This document shows positions 46,513 through 54,712 of a DNA stretch of 64,000 nucleotides, piece by piece; position 1 is the stretch's first letter; each line of letters starts with the position of its first letter. The stretch lies in NCBI GenBank assembly GCA_028284445.1, contig JANQRS010000029.1, forward strand, positions 186,001 through 250,000, given 5' to 3'. Origin of the DNA: Calditrichia bacterium (lineage in GTDB: Bacteria > Calditrichota > Calditrichia > RBG-13-44-9 > J075). The notes under the pieces are model-generated. The model was not told the DNA's origin. It saw only the letters and a program-made list of their open reading frames with translations, and ran no database searches. A program made the position numbers and the translations under genes.

Positions 46513-47052
46513 TTGCCTAGACCCCTTTCTAAAATATCTCCCTATCATGAGCAAAAACAGGGAGCGGACGCGTCATGTGTCGCAAGAAAATTATACTAAT
46601 GTATATTCGATGGCCTGTTGCGGGTGCGCAGATGCCACAAATAACAAATATTTTTTTTGAATTTTGGTAGAAAAACCGGCTCTGAAAATGCTGTTTTTCC
46701 GGCATTTCTTTCTCTTTCAAGGTTCCAGGTACTACACCTGCTCGTGGCAAAATTGGCGGTTATCGCACAAATTTGCGACCCGGGATTCGATAGTGTATAT
46801 CAAGGGGATGAGAGCGAACAAGAAAGGTGCGGGATGATTTACAGCAAATACTTTCCGACCCGGGAACCGCTCATCGGTTCCAATCGGGGGGAGGATCAGA
46901 TTCCAGAGACCACTTCTTCCTTGATGAAAACTATCGGTCCGAAACTTAAGAACAATAGTGGATATAGTCGTGATTTTCGAACAAATCTTCAGCTTAAAAA
47001 TAAAATGATGGACAGGTTAGGTACCGCTGCTGGCGGTAGAGCGAGTTGCGCG
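46513..47052. other. Intergenic region between TonB-like and fbpC-like genes
   Basis: This 540-bp stretch has no gene I can support firmly. It must hold the promoter of the minus-strand TonB-like gene. A plus-strand frame (46834-47079) is listed separately as a doubtful small gene. An A/T-rich patch at about 46635-46665 may be a promoter. Confidence 0.4.
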
Positions 47053-47079
47053 TCAGGGCGTACCCGGAAAAATCAATAG
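46834..47079 (+). CDS. Doubtful small gene, unknown product
   Basis: An 81-codon frame starts at ATG 46834 with AAAGG 7-8 nt upstream (AAGAAAGGTGCGGG). The product would be polar and basic (IGPKLKNNSGYSRDF, KNKMMDRL), with no motif that I know. It overlaps the 3' end of the converging ATP-binding gene by 27 bp. It may be non-coding. Confidence 0.25.
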   Translation: MIYSKYFPTREPLIGSNRGEDQIPETTSSLMKTIGPKLKNNSGYSRDFRTNLQLKNKMMDRLGTAAGGRASCASGRTRKNQ

Positions 47080-48114
47080 CAGGTCAGGGTCTGGCTGCAG
47101 AGCGATGCTAGTTCCTGTCTCAATCACTTGCTGTGCGGGAACATATGCGATCCAGTTAACGGATGGGTGATCCGCTGCCGTCAGCTGTATCTCAATCACG
47201 TGGATATCTCCCATGAAAGTTCGCCTGCCGGCTTGCCCACGCAGCCCCTTGTCCTGACTGTTTGCGACAATTTTAATGGCCGACGGACGTATACCGAGCA
47301 AGCAGTTCTCCGGGGCGTTCGTCGTTTCCGCTGTAATAAAACCATATGGGGTTTGAAATCCCTTCGGCCGCTTTTCGGCAGCAACAAGGTTGATCTCACC
47401 GAAAAATGAAGCGACATAAGGATTGACCGGCTGCTGGTACATCTTTTCCGGCCGATCAAGCTGCTGCAGTTGCCCATTGCGTAAAATGGCGATGCGATCT
47501 GCAATCGTCAGGGCATCATTGATATCATGCGTCACCAGGATGGTTGTTGTGGCGGTCCTGGCAACGATGCGCTGTACGTCTCGTCGCAGTTCTTTCTTTA
47601 GGGACTCGTCAAGGTTGCTGAAAGGTTCATCGAGGAGTAGCAAGGCCGGGGATGGTGCCAGGGAACGCGCCAGAGCAATGCGCTGTTGTTCACCGCCGGA
47701 AAGGGAATTTGGATAGCGCTCGGCAAAGCTGGTCATATGAATCATCTCAAGCAGTTCATCTGCACGCGACTGTTGTTCCGCAACAGACATTCCCGACAAG
47801 CCAAATTGAATGTTTTGCCTGACCGTGAGGTGTGGAAAAAGCGCAAAGTCCTGGAAAACCATACCAACGCCGCGTTTCTCCGGGGGAAGGTGTTGTGAAG
47901 GACCGCTTACCTCTTTTCCGGATATCGTGATGCTGCCTTTGTCCGCCTGTTCCAATCCGGCAATTAACCGCAGCAGGGTGCTTTTCCCGGAACCGGAAGC
48001 GCCAACGAGCGCCAGTAGTTCACCGGGCTCTGTGCTGAGGTTGAGATCAATTAACGCCGGATTCTCCCTGGCGTTGTATTGTTTGGTCAATTTCCGGATT
48101 ACGAGTGCGCACAT
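47053..48114 (-). CDS. fbpC: Iron(III)-type ABC transporter ATP-binding protein
   Basis: This 353-residue ATPase has Walker A GASGSGKST at residues 38-46, the Q-loop FQDFALFPHLTVRQN, signature LSGGEQQRIALARSLA, Walker B LLLLDEPFSNLD and the H-loop VTHDINDA. After the nucleotide domain comes a TOBE-type C-terminal part (about 250-353). The closest group is the FbpC/PotA-like iron or thiamine importers. It follows the permease and binding protein on the same strand, which makes iron(III) import the best call. It converges with the doubtful small gene. Confidence 0.9.
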   Translation of the reverse strand: MCALVIRKLTKQYNARENPALIDLNLSTEPGELLALVGASGSGKSTLLRLIAGLEQADKGSITISGKEVSGPSQHLPPEKRGVGMVFQDFALFPHLTVRQNIQFGLSGMSVAEQQSRADELLEMIHMTSFAERYPNSLSGGEQQRIALARSLAPSPALLLLDEPFSNLDESLKKELRRDVQRIVARTATTTILVTHDINDALTIADRIAILRNGQLQQLDRPEKMYQQPVNPYVASFFGEINLVAAEKRPKGFQTPYGFITAETTNAPENCLLGIRPSAIKIVANSQDKGLRGQAGRRTFMGDIHVIEIQLTAADHPSVNWIAYVPAQQVIETGTSIALQPDPDLLLIFPGTP

Positions 48115-48127
48115 AGCTTCAGATTGA

Positions 48128-49792
48128 CTATTGTTCTGTGTTTTCTGTGAGATCGCCTGTCATCAGGCGATTAAGGATGTATACCGGGATCATACCGGCA
48201 AGGACAATTGCAGACGCAATAGTGCCCGCTTGCGCGATCACCTCATTTTCCGCCAGATAATGCGCTTCCGTCGCCAGCGTGGGGAAATTGGGCGGCGCCA
48301 GAAGCAGTGTCAGCGGCAGATCTTTCAATACATCGACAAATACCAGAATAGCAGCAGTAAAGATGGTCCCGCGCAATAAGGGTAAATCAACTTCCCGTAA
48401 AGCCTGCAGCGGCGTGCGTCCCAATATCCGCGCGGCTTCGTCCAGGTTCCGGCAGTTTCGCTCAAATCCGGATTCAAGCGGATTAAAGGCCAGTGCTAAA
48501 AATCGAATGGTGTAGCCGATCAACAAAAACCCGATGGTGCTGCTGAGAAAAAGCCCGGTCGATATCCCAAAAACACCGGTCATGAATTCATGCACCGTTC
48601 TTTGGAAGTAGACAAACGGTGCTATGATGCCTATGGCAATGATTGCTCCGGGGATGGAATAGCCCAGCGTGCTTATCTTGCTGAGCAGTTTCATCTCTGT
48701 GCTTCGATGCAGGTGGGTTGTATAGACCACAACCAGGGCAACAGCGACAATGATAATTGCTGTTGTGCTTGCCAGCATCATGCTATTGAGAAAAGGCGTC
48801 AGGAATTCGGATTCCAGTTTACCGATACTGCCGATCGACCAGCTTGCCAATTGGGTTCCCGGGAGCAGGAATCCGAAAAAGAAGGGCAGGAAACAAACAA
48901 CAAGCGGAAAAATCGCTTTGCTACCGCGCTTTTTGACGCGCGACAAGGTCAGGTCCATATTACTGGATGAGGCGTAGCCTTTTTGCCGGCGCTGCCAGAG
49001 CTCCAGCCCGATCATGCCAAAGGTTAAGAGCATCAGTAATGCCGACAAGCGCGTCGCCGCTGCGGAGGCGTCCAATTCATACCAGGCCTCGAAAATGCCG
49101 GTTGTGAAGGTATAGACGCCGAAGTATTTCACAAGGCCATAGTCGTTCATTGTTTCCATGAAAATGAGCGCCAATCCTGCAGCAATTGCCGGTCGCGACA
49201 GGGGGAGGGCAACTTTCCAGAAAATGGATCGTGAAGAATGGCCAAGCAGCCTCGCAGACTCCAATATGGTGCGCGACTGTCTTTGAAAAGCGATACGCGT
49301 AATCAGATAGAGATAAGGATATAAGGCAAATGCGAAGATAAAGATCGCCCCGCTGAGGCTCATAAAATATTCACGAATCGGCAGCGGCAACAGAGGTGCC
49401 AGCAATTGTTGGACAAGGCTATCGTAGTCAAGAATGCCGATATAGGCGTAGGCGCTAATATAAGCCGGTAAGGCCAGTGGCAATATCAGCGCCCATTCGA
49501 AAAAACGACGACCGGGAAAATCGTAAAAGGCAATTGCCCAGGCGCTGGAAACAGCGATCAAGGCGCTGAGCAAGGTGGTGCCGAGAATCAGCAGCGCAGA
49601 TGTCCGAATGTAGTGAAGCAGGTTGGTGTCTACGATGTGCTGCCAGGCATCGCCAGCTGGACCAAAGAGGTTGCTTAGAATAGAAATCAGCGGCAGCAGC
49701 ACCAGGAAAACGATGGAAAAGCTCAGGATTTGCCAGCTATCGGGCCGCCATTTATATCGGCGGCCATATTTTATCGGGAGTGTTTTGCTCAC
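48128..49792 (-). CDS. fbpB: Iron(III)-type ABC transporter permease, fused double domain
   Basis: This 554-residue permease has two binding-protein-dependent transport domains in one chain, each with an EAA-like loop (SARLLGHSSRSIFWKVALPL at about 180-200 and EAARILGRTPLQALREVDLP at about 440-460). About twelve membrane helices are seen. The fused layout is typical of FbpB/ThiP permeases. It starts 8 bp after the substrate-binding protein gene and ends 13 bp before the ATPase gene. Confidence 0.92.
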   Translation of the reverse strand: MSKTLPIKYGRRYKWRPDSWQILSFSIVFLVLLPLISILSNLFGPAGDAWQHIVDTNLLHYIRTSALLILGTTLLSALIAVSSAWAIAFYDFPGRRFFEWALILPLALPAYISAYAYIGILDYDSLVQQLLAPLLPLPIREYFMSLSGAIFIFAFALYPYLYLITRIAFQRQSRTILESARLLGHSSRSIFWKVALPLSRPAIAAGLALIFMETMNDYGLVKYFGVYTFTTGIFEAWYELDASAAATRLSALLMLLTFGMIGLELWQRRQKGYASSSNMDLTLSRVKKRGSKAIFPLVVCFLPFFFGFLLPGTQLASWSIGSIGKLESEFLTPFLNSMMLASTTAIIIVAVALVVVYTTHLHRSTEMKLLSKISTLGYSIPGAIIAIGIIAPFVYFQRTVHEFMTGVFGISTGLFLSSTIGFLLIGYTIRFLALAFNPLESGFERNCRNLDEAARILGRTPLQALREVDLPLLRGTIFTAAILVFVDVLKDLPLTLLLAPPNFPTLATEAHYLAENEVIAQAGTIASAIVLAGMIPVYILNRLMTGDLTENTEQ

Positions 49793-49800
49793 GGCAATAT

Positions 49801-50838
49801 TTACTGCCAGCCGACTTTGTCGAATAATTTGACCGCTTCTTCGTTCAAAGCGCCCAGTTTACCAAGTGCCTGGTGGTCCGACTTAAATTCACCCCATGAT
49901 TTGTGGAGCTCCGGCGGGGCCGTATTTGAGTTGACAGCAAATTCGTGATTGGTCGTGGCAAAGGTCGTTTGCGATGCTTCGCTTAGCAGGAATTCGATCA
50001 GCTTTTTGGCATTTTTGGGATGCTTCGCATGTTTGGTAATACCGGCACCACTGATGTTAACGTGTGTACCATTTTTGTCCTGGTCCGGGAAGAATACCCC
50101 GACCTTCGACACCGCGCTGGTTTGTTCGTCATCATCGGAATTGATCATGATGCCCACATAATAGCTGTTGACAATGGCAAGATCACCGATGCCGGCGGCA
50201 ACGGCCTTCATCTGATCGCGATCGTTCCCTTTGGGGCTACGTGCCATATTGTTCACAATCCCGCTTGCCCATTTTTCGGCCGCTTCAGGACCTTCATTGG
50301 CGATGATCGATGCCAGCAGCGACTGATTGTAGATGCTGGACGCAGCCCGAACGAGAATTTTACCCTTCCATTTTTTGTCAGCCAGTGCTGCATAGGTAGA
50401 GAGCTCTGCGGGATTCACCCGCTCCTTGGCGTAGGCGATAATGCGTGCGCGCTTGGTTAAGGCGTACCAGTGACCGTCAGGATCACGCAGGTCCGCCGGT
50501 ACCGCAGCCGCGAGATCCGCGCTTACCAATGGTTGCAGCAGGCCTTTCTCTGTAGCGCGATGCAGACGACCGACATCTACCGAAAGCAGAATGTCTGCCT
50601 CGGTCAATTCACCTTCAATTTCCAGGCGTTTGATTAATTCATCCAGTTTACCGGTGGTGAGATTAACCTTGATGCCCGTTTCTTTTTCGAATTTCTCGAA
50701 GAGCAATTTATCGGCAGCATAATGCCGGTGGCTATATATGTTGACAACCGGTTCTTCTGCAACCGGCGGTGCTTCACTACTGCATGACAACAATGCGATA
50801 CAAAATAACATCAGTAGAATATTTCGTGCGGTGAACAT
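49801..50838 (-). CDS. futA: Iron(III) ABC transporter substrate-binding lipoprotein
   Basis: This 345-residue periplasmic binding protein has the signal/lipobox LFCIALLSCSS (Cys at 19). Family features include VVNIYSHRHYAADKLLFEKF at the start of the mature part, GKILVRAASSIYNQSLLASI, and NSYYVGIM, the tyrosine pair that ligates iron in FutA/FbpA. It presents iron(III) to the fused permease. The order binding protein, permease, ATPase matches the fbpABC/futABC system. Confidence 0.93.
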   Translation of the reverse strand: MFTARNILLMLFCIALLSCSSEAPPVAEEPVVNIYSHRHYAADKLLFEKFEKETGIKVNLTTGKLDELIKRLEIEGELTEADILLSVDVGRLHRATEKGLLQPLVSADLAAAVPADLRDPDGHWYALTKRARIIAYAKERVNPAELSTYAALADKKWKGKILVRAASSIYNQSLLASIIANEGPEAAEKWASGIVNNMARSPKGNDRDQMKAVAAGIGDLAIVNSYYVGIMINSDDDEQTSAVSKVGVFFPDQDKNGTHVNISGAGITKHAKHPKNAKKLIEFLLSEASQTTFATTNHEFAVNSNTAPPELHKSWGEFKSDHQALGKLGALNEEAVKLFDKVGWQ

Positions 50839-50850
50839 TTGGGTCTCCTG

Positions 50851-51708
50851 TTAATACTGAAGGTATTTTCCGACAGACACATAGCTGCCCAACAGGCCCA
50901 GCCACATTCCGGTGCCAATCATAAAGAGGAAATAGGGCAGTGAAAATTTGAGATCCGGCAGTGATAGCAGGGTGGCGGCAATATCTACTGCCAGCCAGAG
51001 CATCCCGCTGGCCAGCAGCCCGCCAATAAGCCCTTGCAACAGCCCTTCGATGATAAATGGCGCTTTGATAAAGCGGCCGGTTGCACCAACAAGGCGCATA
51101 ATTTCAATGGCATCGCGCCGGCTGTGAATGGTCAGTCTGATGGTATTGAAAATAAGTAGTGTTGAAATAAAAAAAATCGTCGCTCCAAGCACAGATGCCA
51201 GTATTAGCCCAAGCATATAATACTTGTTGATGAACTTGATGAGCTTGTCGTGAAATGCCACTTCATCCACCTCATCAAGGGCATCTATTTTGGCGACGGT
51301 CTCTTCTATGCGCTCTAATTCGGTGTATTGGGTATTGAGCAGAACACGAAAGGAAGGGGGCAGTGGGTTTTCGTCAAGCAGGGAAACGATGTCCTCACCG
51401 AAATTCTTTGCATAGGCTTCCCAGGCTTCATCCGGCGAAATATAATCAACAGATTGCACTGTATCATATTGGCGAATGCTTCGTCGCAATGCTTGCAGTT
51501 TTGCGCTGCTCAATGACGGATCGATGTATACTTCGAGATAAATTTGGCTGTACAATTGGTGAAACTGCTGTGAGAGATTTTGTACCAGGATGCCAAAAAT
51601 ACCAATCAGGCTTAGTGAGAGCATGATGGTGACAATAGCAAGGCTGGCGGAGAGACGTGCCCGTCTAAATCCGGCAAATCCTTCTTTTATCAGAAAAAGC
51701 AATTTCAT
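50851..51708 (-). CDS. ftsX: Cell division protein FtsX
   Basis: This 285-residue membrane protein has four helices: one after the N-terminal RRARLSASLAIVTIMLSLSL, then an extracytoplasmic domain (about 45-165), then three more (about 170-190, 215-240, 255-275) with the conserved AIEIMRLVGATGRFIKAPFI loop. FtsX with FtsE regulates septal peptidoglycan hydrolysis. The gap to ftsE is 62 bp, and the gene precedes futA by 12 bp. Confidence 0.93.
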   Translation of the reverse strand: MKLLFLIKEGFAGFRRARLSASLAIVTIMLSLSLIGIFGILVQNLSQQFHQLYSQIYLEVYIDPSLSSAKLQALRRSIRQYDTVQSVDYISPDEAWEAYAKNFGEDIVSLLDENPLPPSFRVLLNTQYTELERIEETVAKIDALDEVDEVAFHDKLIKFINKYYMLGLILASVLGATIFFISTLLIFNTIRLTIHSRRDAIEIMRLVGATGRFIKAPFIIEGLLQGLIGGLLASGMLWLAVDIAATLLSLPDLKFSLPYFLFMIGTGMWLGLLGSYVSVGKYLQY

Positions 51709-51770
51709 GGCAGGAATCTAATTGAAGATGCAAACTTTAACATGACATTTCTTATAAAGTAGCTATTCTT

Positions 51771-52463
51771 TTATGATAATGGTTCTCCATCTTTAAAGGC
51801 ATCGGGAAGAATTTCTTTGGTGAATTTACCATCTTCCATCATGAGCGTGCGATGCGGAAAAGATTTGATCATTTCATAATCATGAGTTGCCATTAAAATG
51901 GCAGTACCGCTACGATTGATGCTTTCCAGAAGTTCCATTATTTCCCGGGCAACTGTGGGATCCAGGTTGCCGGTTGGTTCATCGGCGAGAAGAATAAATG
52001 GATCATTCACCAGGGCACGGGCAATGGCTACGCGTTGTTTTTCTCCACCGGAAAGTGTGAGCGTATCGTGATAGCGTTTGTGGTTCAGGCCGACGCGCGC
52101 CAGCACAGCGAGCACCTTCGCTTTGATTTCTTTTTGCGGCGCACCGATGACTTGTAAGGTGAAAGCGACGTTGTCATACACATTGCGATCTGTTAGCAGT
52201 TTGAAGTCCTGGAATATAACTCCTACTTTTCTGCGCAGGTAGGCAATTTCACGTGGCCGAATGTTGGCGGAACTATACTGATCCACAATCACATTCCCGC
52301 GATCCGGTAGTACATCCATATATATAAGGCGGAGCAGTGTGGTCTTACCGGTGCCGGTTTGACCAGTCAAATAGATGAAATCACCTTTCTCAATCTTCAG
52401 GCTGATTGCATCCAGGACGGAACGGGTGCCATACCTGACTGTGACGTTGTAAATTTCAACCAT
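51771..52463 (-). CDS. ftsE: Cell division ATP-binding protein FtsE
   Basis: This 230-residue ATPase has Walker A GQTGTGKTT at residues 34-42, IFQDFKLLTDRNVYDNVAFTL, signature LSGGEKQRVAIARALV, Walker B ILLADEPTGNLD and MATHDYEMI. It is close to FtsE and precedes ftsX, so the pair controls cell-wall splitting at division. It starts in a TAATG overlap with the methyltransferase stop codon, which shows tight coupling. Confidence 0.94.
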   Translation of the reverse strand: MVEIYNVTVRYGTRSVLDAISLKIEKGDFIYLTGQTGTGKTTLLRLIYMDVLPDRGNVIVDQYSSANIRPREIAYLRRKVGVIFQDFKLLTDRNVYDNVAFTLQVIGAPQKEIKAKVLAVLARVGLNHKRYHDTLTLSGGEKQRVAIARALVNDPFILLADEPTGNLDPTVAREIMELLESINRSGTAILMATHDYEMIKSFPHRTLMMEDGKFTKEILPDAFKDGEPLS

Positions 52464-53152
52464 TATTGTTTGCTCAGCACAAAGTGGATGCGACCGCTCA
52501 TGGCGTCTGGCGCATCGAATGTAAAATCTTCAAATTGTCCAATGATATGAAAATCGGTACTGTTTTCTATGATGGATACGATTTCTTCAACTGCAAAAAT
52601 TTTCTGGCAATGTTCTTCGGTATAGGTGCCATTGGGCGTATAGATGCGAATCCGGTTGTATTGCAAGCCCTTTTCCTGGTCATAATGACTACTGCGATCA
52701 TATGCATAGTCCTTATTGAGCACCTCATTTTCCTGGTAGTCCTGGAAATATTGCTGACAATGAACATCGGTAACAATATCAAAAACGAAGATACCGGCAT
52801 CAGGCAACAGTTGATGCGTGCGCACGAGCGATGCCTCAAGGGCTGCTTCATCCGATAAATAATTCATCGTATCATACAAGCAAGTAAAAGCTGAAAACTT
52901 TTGGGCAGTTGTATTTTGCATCTCCGGCAGTTGATCCTGGTAGAAGGGGACATCTTCGAGCCGCTTCCGGGCAACCTTCAGCATATGTAATGAGGGGTCA
53001 CAACCTTGAATGCCATATTTCAGGCGTTGCAGTTCCTGGAGAAAGCGTCCGGTGCCGCAGCCGATGTCCAATATCGGTCCATCAATTGCGCCAAATTGCT
53101 TTAAAATTTTGTGGATGTATCGGGCCCACTTGCGATAGTTCACGTGCATCAT
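52463..53152 (-). CDS. Class I SAM-dependent methyltransferase
   Basis: This 229-residue methyltransferase has motif I ILDIGCGTGRFLQEL (about residues 28-40), GCDPSLHMLKVARKRL and FSAFTCLYDTMNYLSDEA, which match the Methyltransf_25/11 fold. The substrate is unknown. Its stop overlaps the ftsE start by one base, so it shares that operon. A role in envelope or small-molecule modification is possible but not shown. Confidence 0.9.
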   Translation of the reverse strand: MMHVNYRKWARYIHKILKQFGAIDGPILDIGCGTGRFLQELQRLKYGIQGCDPSLHMLKVARKRLEDVPFYQDQLPEMQNTTAQKFSAFTCLYDTMNYLSDEAALEASLVRTHQLLPDAGIFVFDIVTDVHCQQYFQDYQENEVLNKDYAYDRSSHYDQEKGLQYNRIRIYTPNGTYTEEHCQKIFAVEEIVSIIENSTDFHIIGQFEDFTFDAPDAMSGRIHFVLSKQ

Positions 53153-53226
53153 TATGTGATCATAAACAATCGCAAGACTGGAATATGGGGGGTGAAGTGG
53201 TTCGGACGCTGAATTTATAGTCTCGA

Positions 53227-53553
53227 TCAGGAAGATTCCTTGCTGCTGTTATCAGACGTTGACTTCTTCTCGGTCTTTTCTTTCTTGTCTGATTTGCTTT
53301 CGCTTTTGGTCTCGCTGCTCTTCTTGCTGTCCGAAGTACCGTTTTTTGCGCTTCCGTTCTTATCTTCATTTTTATTGGGATAATCGGTGATATAGAATCC
53401 TGAGCCTTTAAAAATCAGGCCGGTACCACCACTGATAACTCGCTGAACAGTGCCGTTGCATACCGGGCAATCTGTAAGCGGTTCCGCTGATATGCTTTGA
53501 AATTCCTCAAAAGCATGTCCACAGTCTTTACACTTATAGTCATAAGTCGGCAT
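53227..53553 (-). CDS. FmdB-family zinc ribbon protein
   Basis: This 108-residue protein has the FmdB/CxxC_CxxC putative regulatory domain: MPTYDYKCKDCGHAFEEF, then CPVCNG (Cys8, Cys11, Cys34, Cys37) and GGTGLIFKGSGFYITDYPN. The last 45 residues are a low-complexity Lys/Ser/Glu tail. The function of the family is not settled. GGAGATCGACT lies before ATG. It is in the same direction as coaD upstream, with a hairpin in between. Confidence 0.92.
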   Translation of the reverse strand: MPTYDYKCKDCGHAFEEFQSISAEPLTDCPVCNGTVQRVISGGTGLIFKGSGFYITDYPNKNEDKNGSAKNGTSDSKKSSETKSESKSDKKEKTEKKSTSDNSSKESS

Positions 53554-53629
53554 AGTCGATCTCCTTATTGCAGACCTAAATTTACATCATTTTTTCCATC
53601 AAACAATCTTTATTTGACGGGCATTAGCT

Positions 53630-53660
53630 CGTCACTTGTTAGAGTCGGCCGCAAGTGACG
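53630..53660 (-). terminator. Stem-loop after coaD
   Basis: CGTCACTTG (53630-53638) and CAAGTGACG (53652-53660) pair across a 13-nt loop, beginning 3 nt after the coaD stop on the minus strand. It lacks a T run, so it may protect or process RNA and not terminate it. Confidence 0.5.
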
Positions 53661-53663
53661 GGG

Positions 53664-54155
53664 TTACATGCTGTCAAATTTTTTCCGAATTTCGTCTTGA
53701 ACCGTTTTCGGGACGAAGTAGGAAATATCCCCACCAAAGGAGGCCACCTCTTTTACTATAGAGGAATTGAGGTAAGTGTATTTCTCATGCGGCATTAGAA
53801 ATACAGTGGAGACGTCCCCGTTCAGGCGGCGATTTACCAGGGCCATCTGGAATTCATATTCGAAGTCCGAGACCGCGCGAAGTCCGCGAATGATTGCTCG
53901 GGCATTACGCTCTTTCAGGAAGTCGACAATCAGGCCATCAAACATTTCCACTGTCACCGGGCTATGCAGTTTGATATCCTCTAAAGCACGTTCGATGATT
54001 TTCTTTCTTTCAGCGGGGGTAAATAAGGGCTTCTTGGAGCTGTTTTTGGCAATCGTAATAATAATCTGATCGAAAAGGCGCGAGCCTCGTTCAATGATGT
54101 CCAGGTGACCATTTGTGATGGGATCAAAACTTCCGGGATAAACGGCAATTTTCAT
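53664..54155 (-). CDS. coaD: Pantetheine-phosphate adenylyltransferase
   Basis: This 163-residue CoaD opens MKIAVYPGSFDPITNGHLDII, with the nucleotidyltransferase T/HxGH at residues 14-17. Other motifs are RNARAIIRGLRAVSDFEYE, spread over the active site, and YLNSSIVKEVASFGGD. It adds AMP to 4'-phosphopantetheine in CoA synthesis. It overlaps rsmD by 4 bp, a common bacterial gene pair. Confidence 0.96.
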   Translation of the reverse strand: MKIAVYPGSFDPITNGHLDIIERGSRLFDQIIITIAKNSSKKPLFTPAERKKIIERALEDIKLHSPVTVEMFDGLIVDFLKERNARAIIRGLRAVSDFEYEFQMALVNRRLNGDVSTVFLMPHEKYTYLNSSIVKEVASFGGDISYFVPKTVQDEIRKKFDSM

Positions 54156-54703
54156 TCGGACCCTCTTCGGCTTAGGAATGTGATATAACAGCGATCAAAT
54201 TTTTTCTGGCGGTAGACAGCATATTCTTCCGTCTCCCAGTCAATTGTATGTCCCATTTCGCTTTCCAGAACAAATAAACCGTGCTCTGCCAGAGTAGGCG
54301 GGTTGAAAACCAGGGGCATCAACTGATCAAACGATTTCCACTTGTATGATGGATCTGCGAAAACAATATCGAAGGTTTTTTTATTTGTCTTGAGGAAGCG
54401 AATCGCATCCCGGCACAGCGTTGTTGTCGGTTCGGAAATATTGAGATTGTCGATGTTTTTCTTCAGGATTCGAAGAGAATTCGGTGTGTTGTCCACAAAT
54501 GTCGCTTCAGCCGCACCACGGCTAAGCGCTTCCAGTCCCAGGGAGCCTGCCCCGGAGAAGAGGTCGAGCACCTGAGCGCCCTCGACCTGATCTCTCAGGA
54601 TATTAAAAATGTATTCTTTGATTTTGTTGGTCGTGGGACGGATTGACTGGTTCTTGGCAGAAACCAGGCTCCGTCCACGGTACTTACCCGCAACAATGCG
54701 CAT
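54152..54703 (-). CDS. rsmD: 16S rRNA (guanine-966-N2)-methyltransferase
   Basis: This 183-residue RsmD opens MRIVAGKYRGRSL and has RPTTNKIKEYIFNIL, VLDLFSGAGSLGLEALSRG (SAM motif I) and the catalytic motif at residues 117-120, which reads DPSY in place of the usual DPPY. It methylates G966 of 16S rRNA in the 30S subunit. It is coupled to coaD. The PilO-like gene ends 9 bp upstream. Confidence 0.93.
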   Translation of the reverse strand: MRIVAGKYRGRSLVSAKNQSIRPTTNKIKEYIFNILRDQVEGAQVLDLFSGAGSLGLEALSRGAAEATFVDNTPNSLRILKKNIDNLNISEPTTTLCRDAIRFLKTNKKTFDIVFADPSYKWKSFDQLMPLVFNPPTLAEHGLFVLESEMGHTIDWETEEYAVYRQKKFDRCYITFLSRRGSE

Positions 54704-54712
54704 ATTGGTTGA

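Noticed and set aside
54344..54358. Catalytic motif DPSY in RsmD as a sign of inactivity
   Set aside because: Small changes at the third position are tolerated in N6/N2 methyltransferases (general (N/D/S)PP(Y/F) variation), and the rest of the protein is intact.
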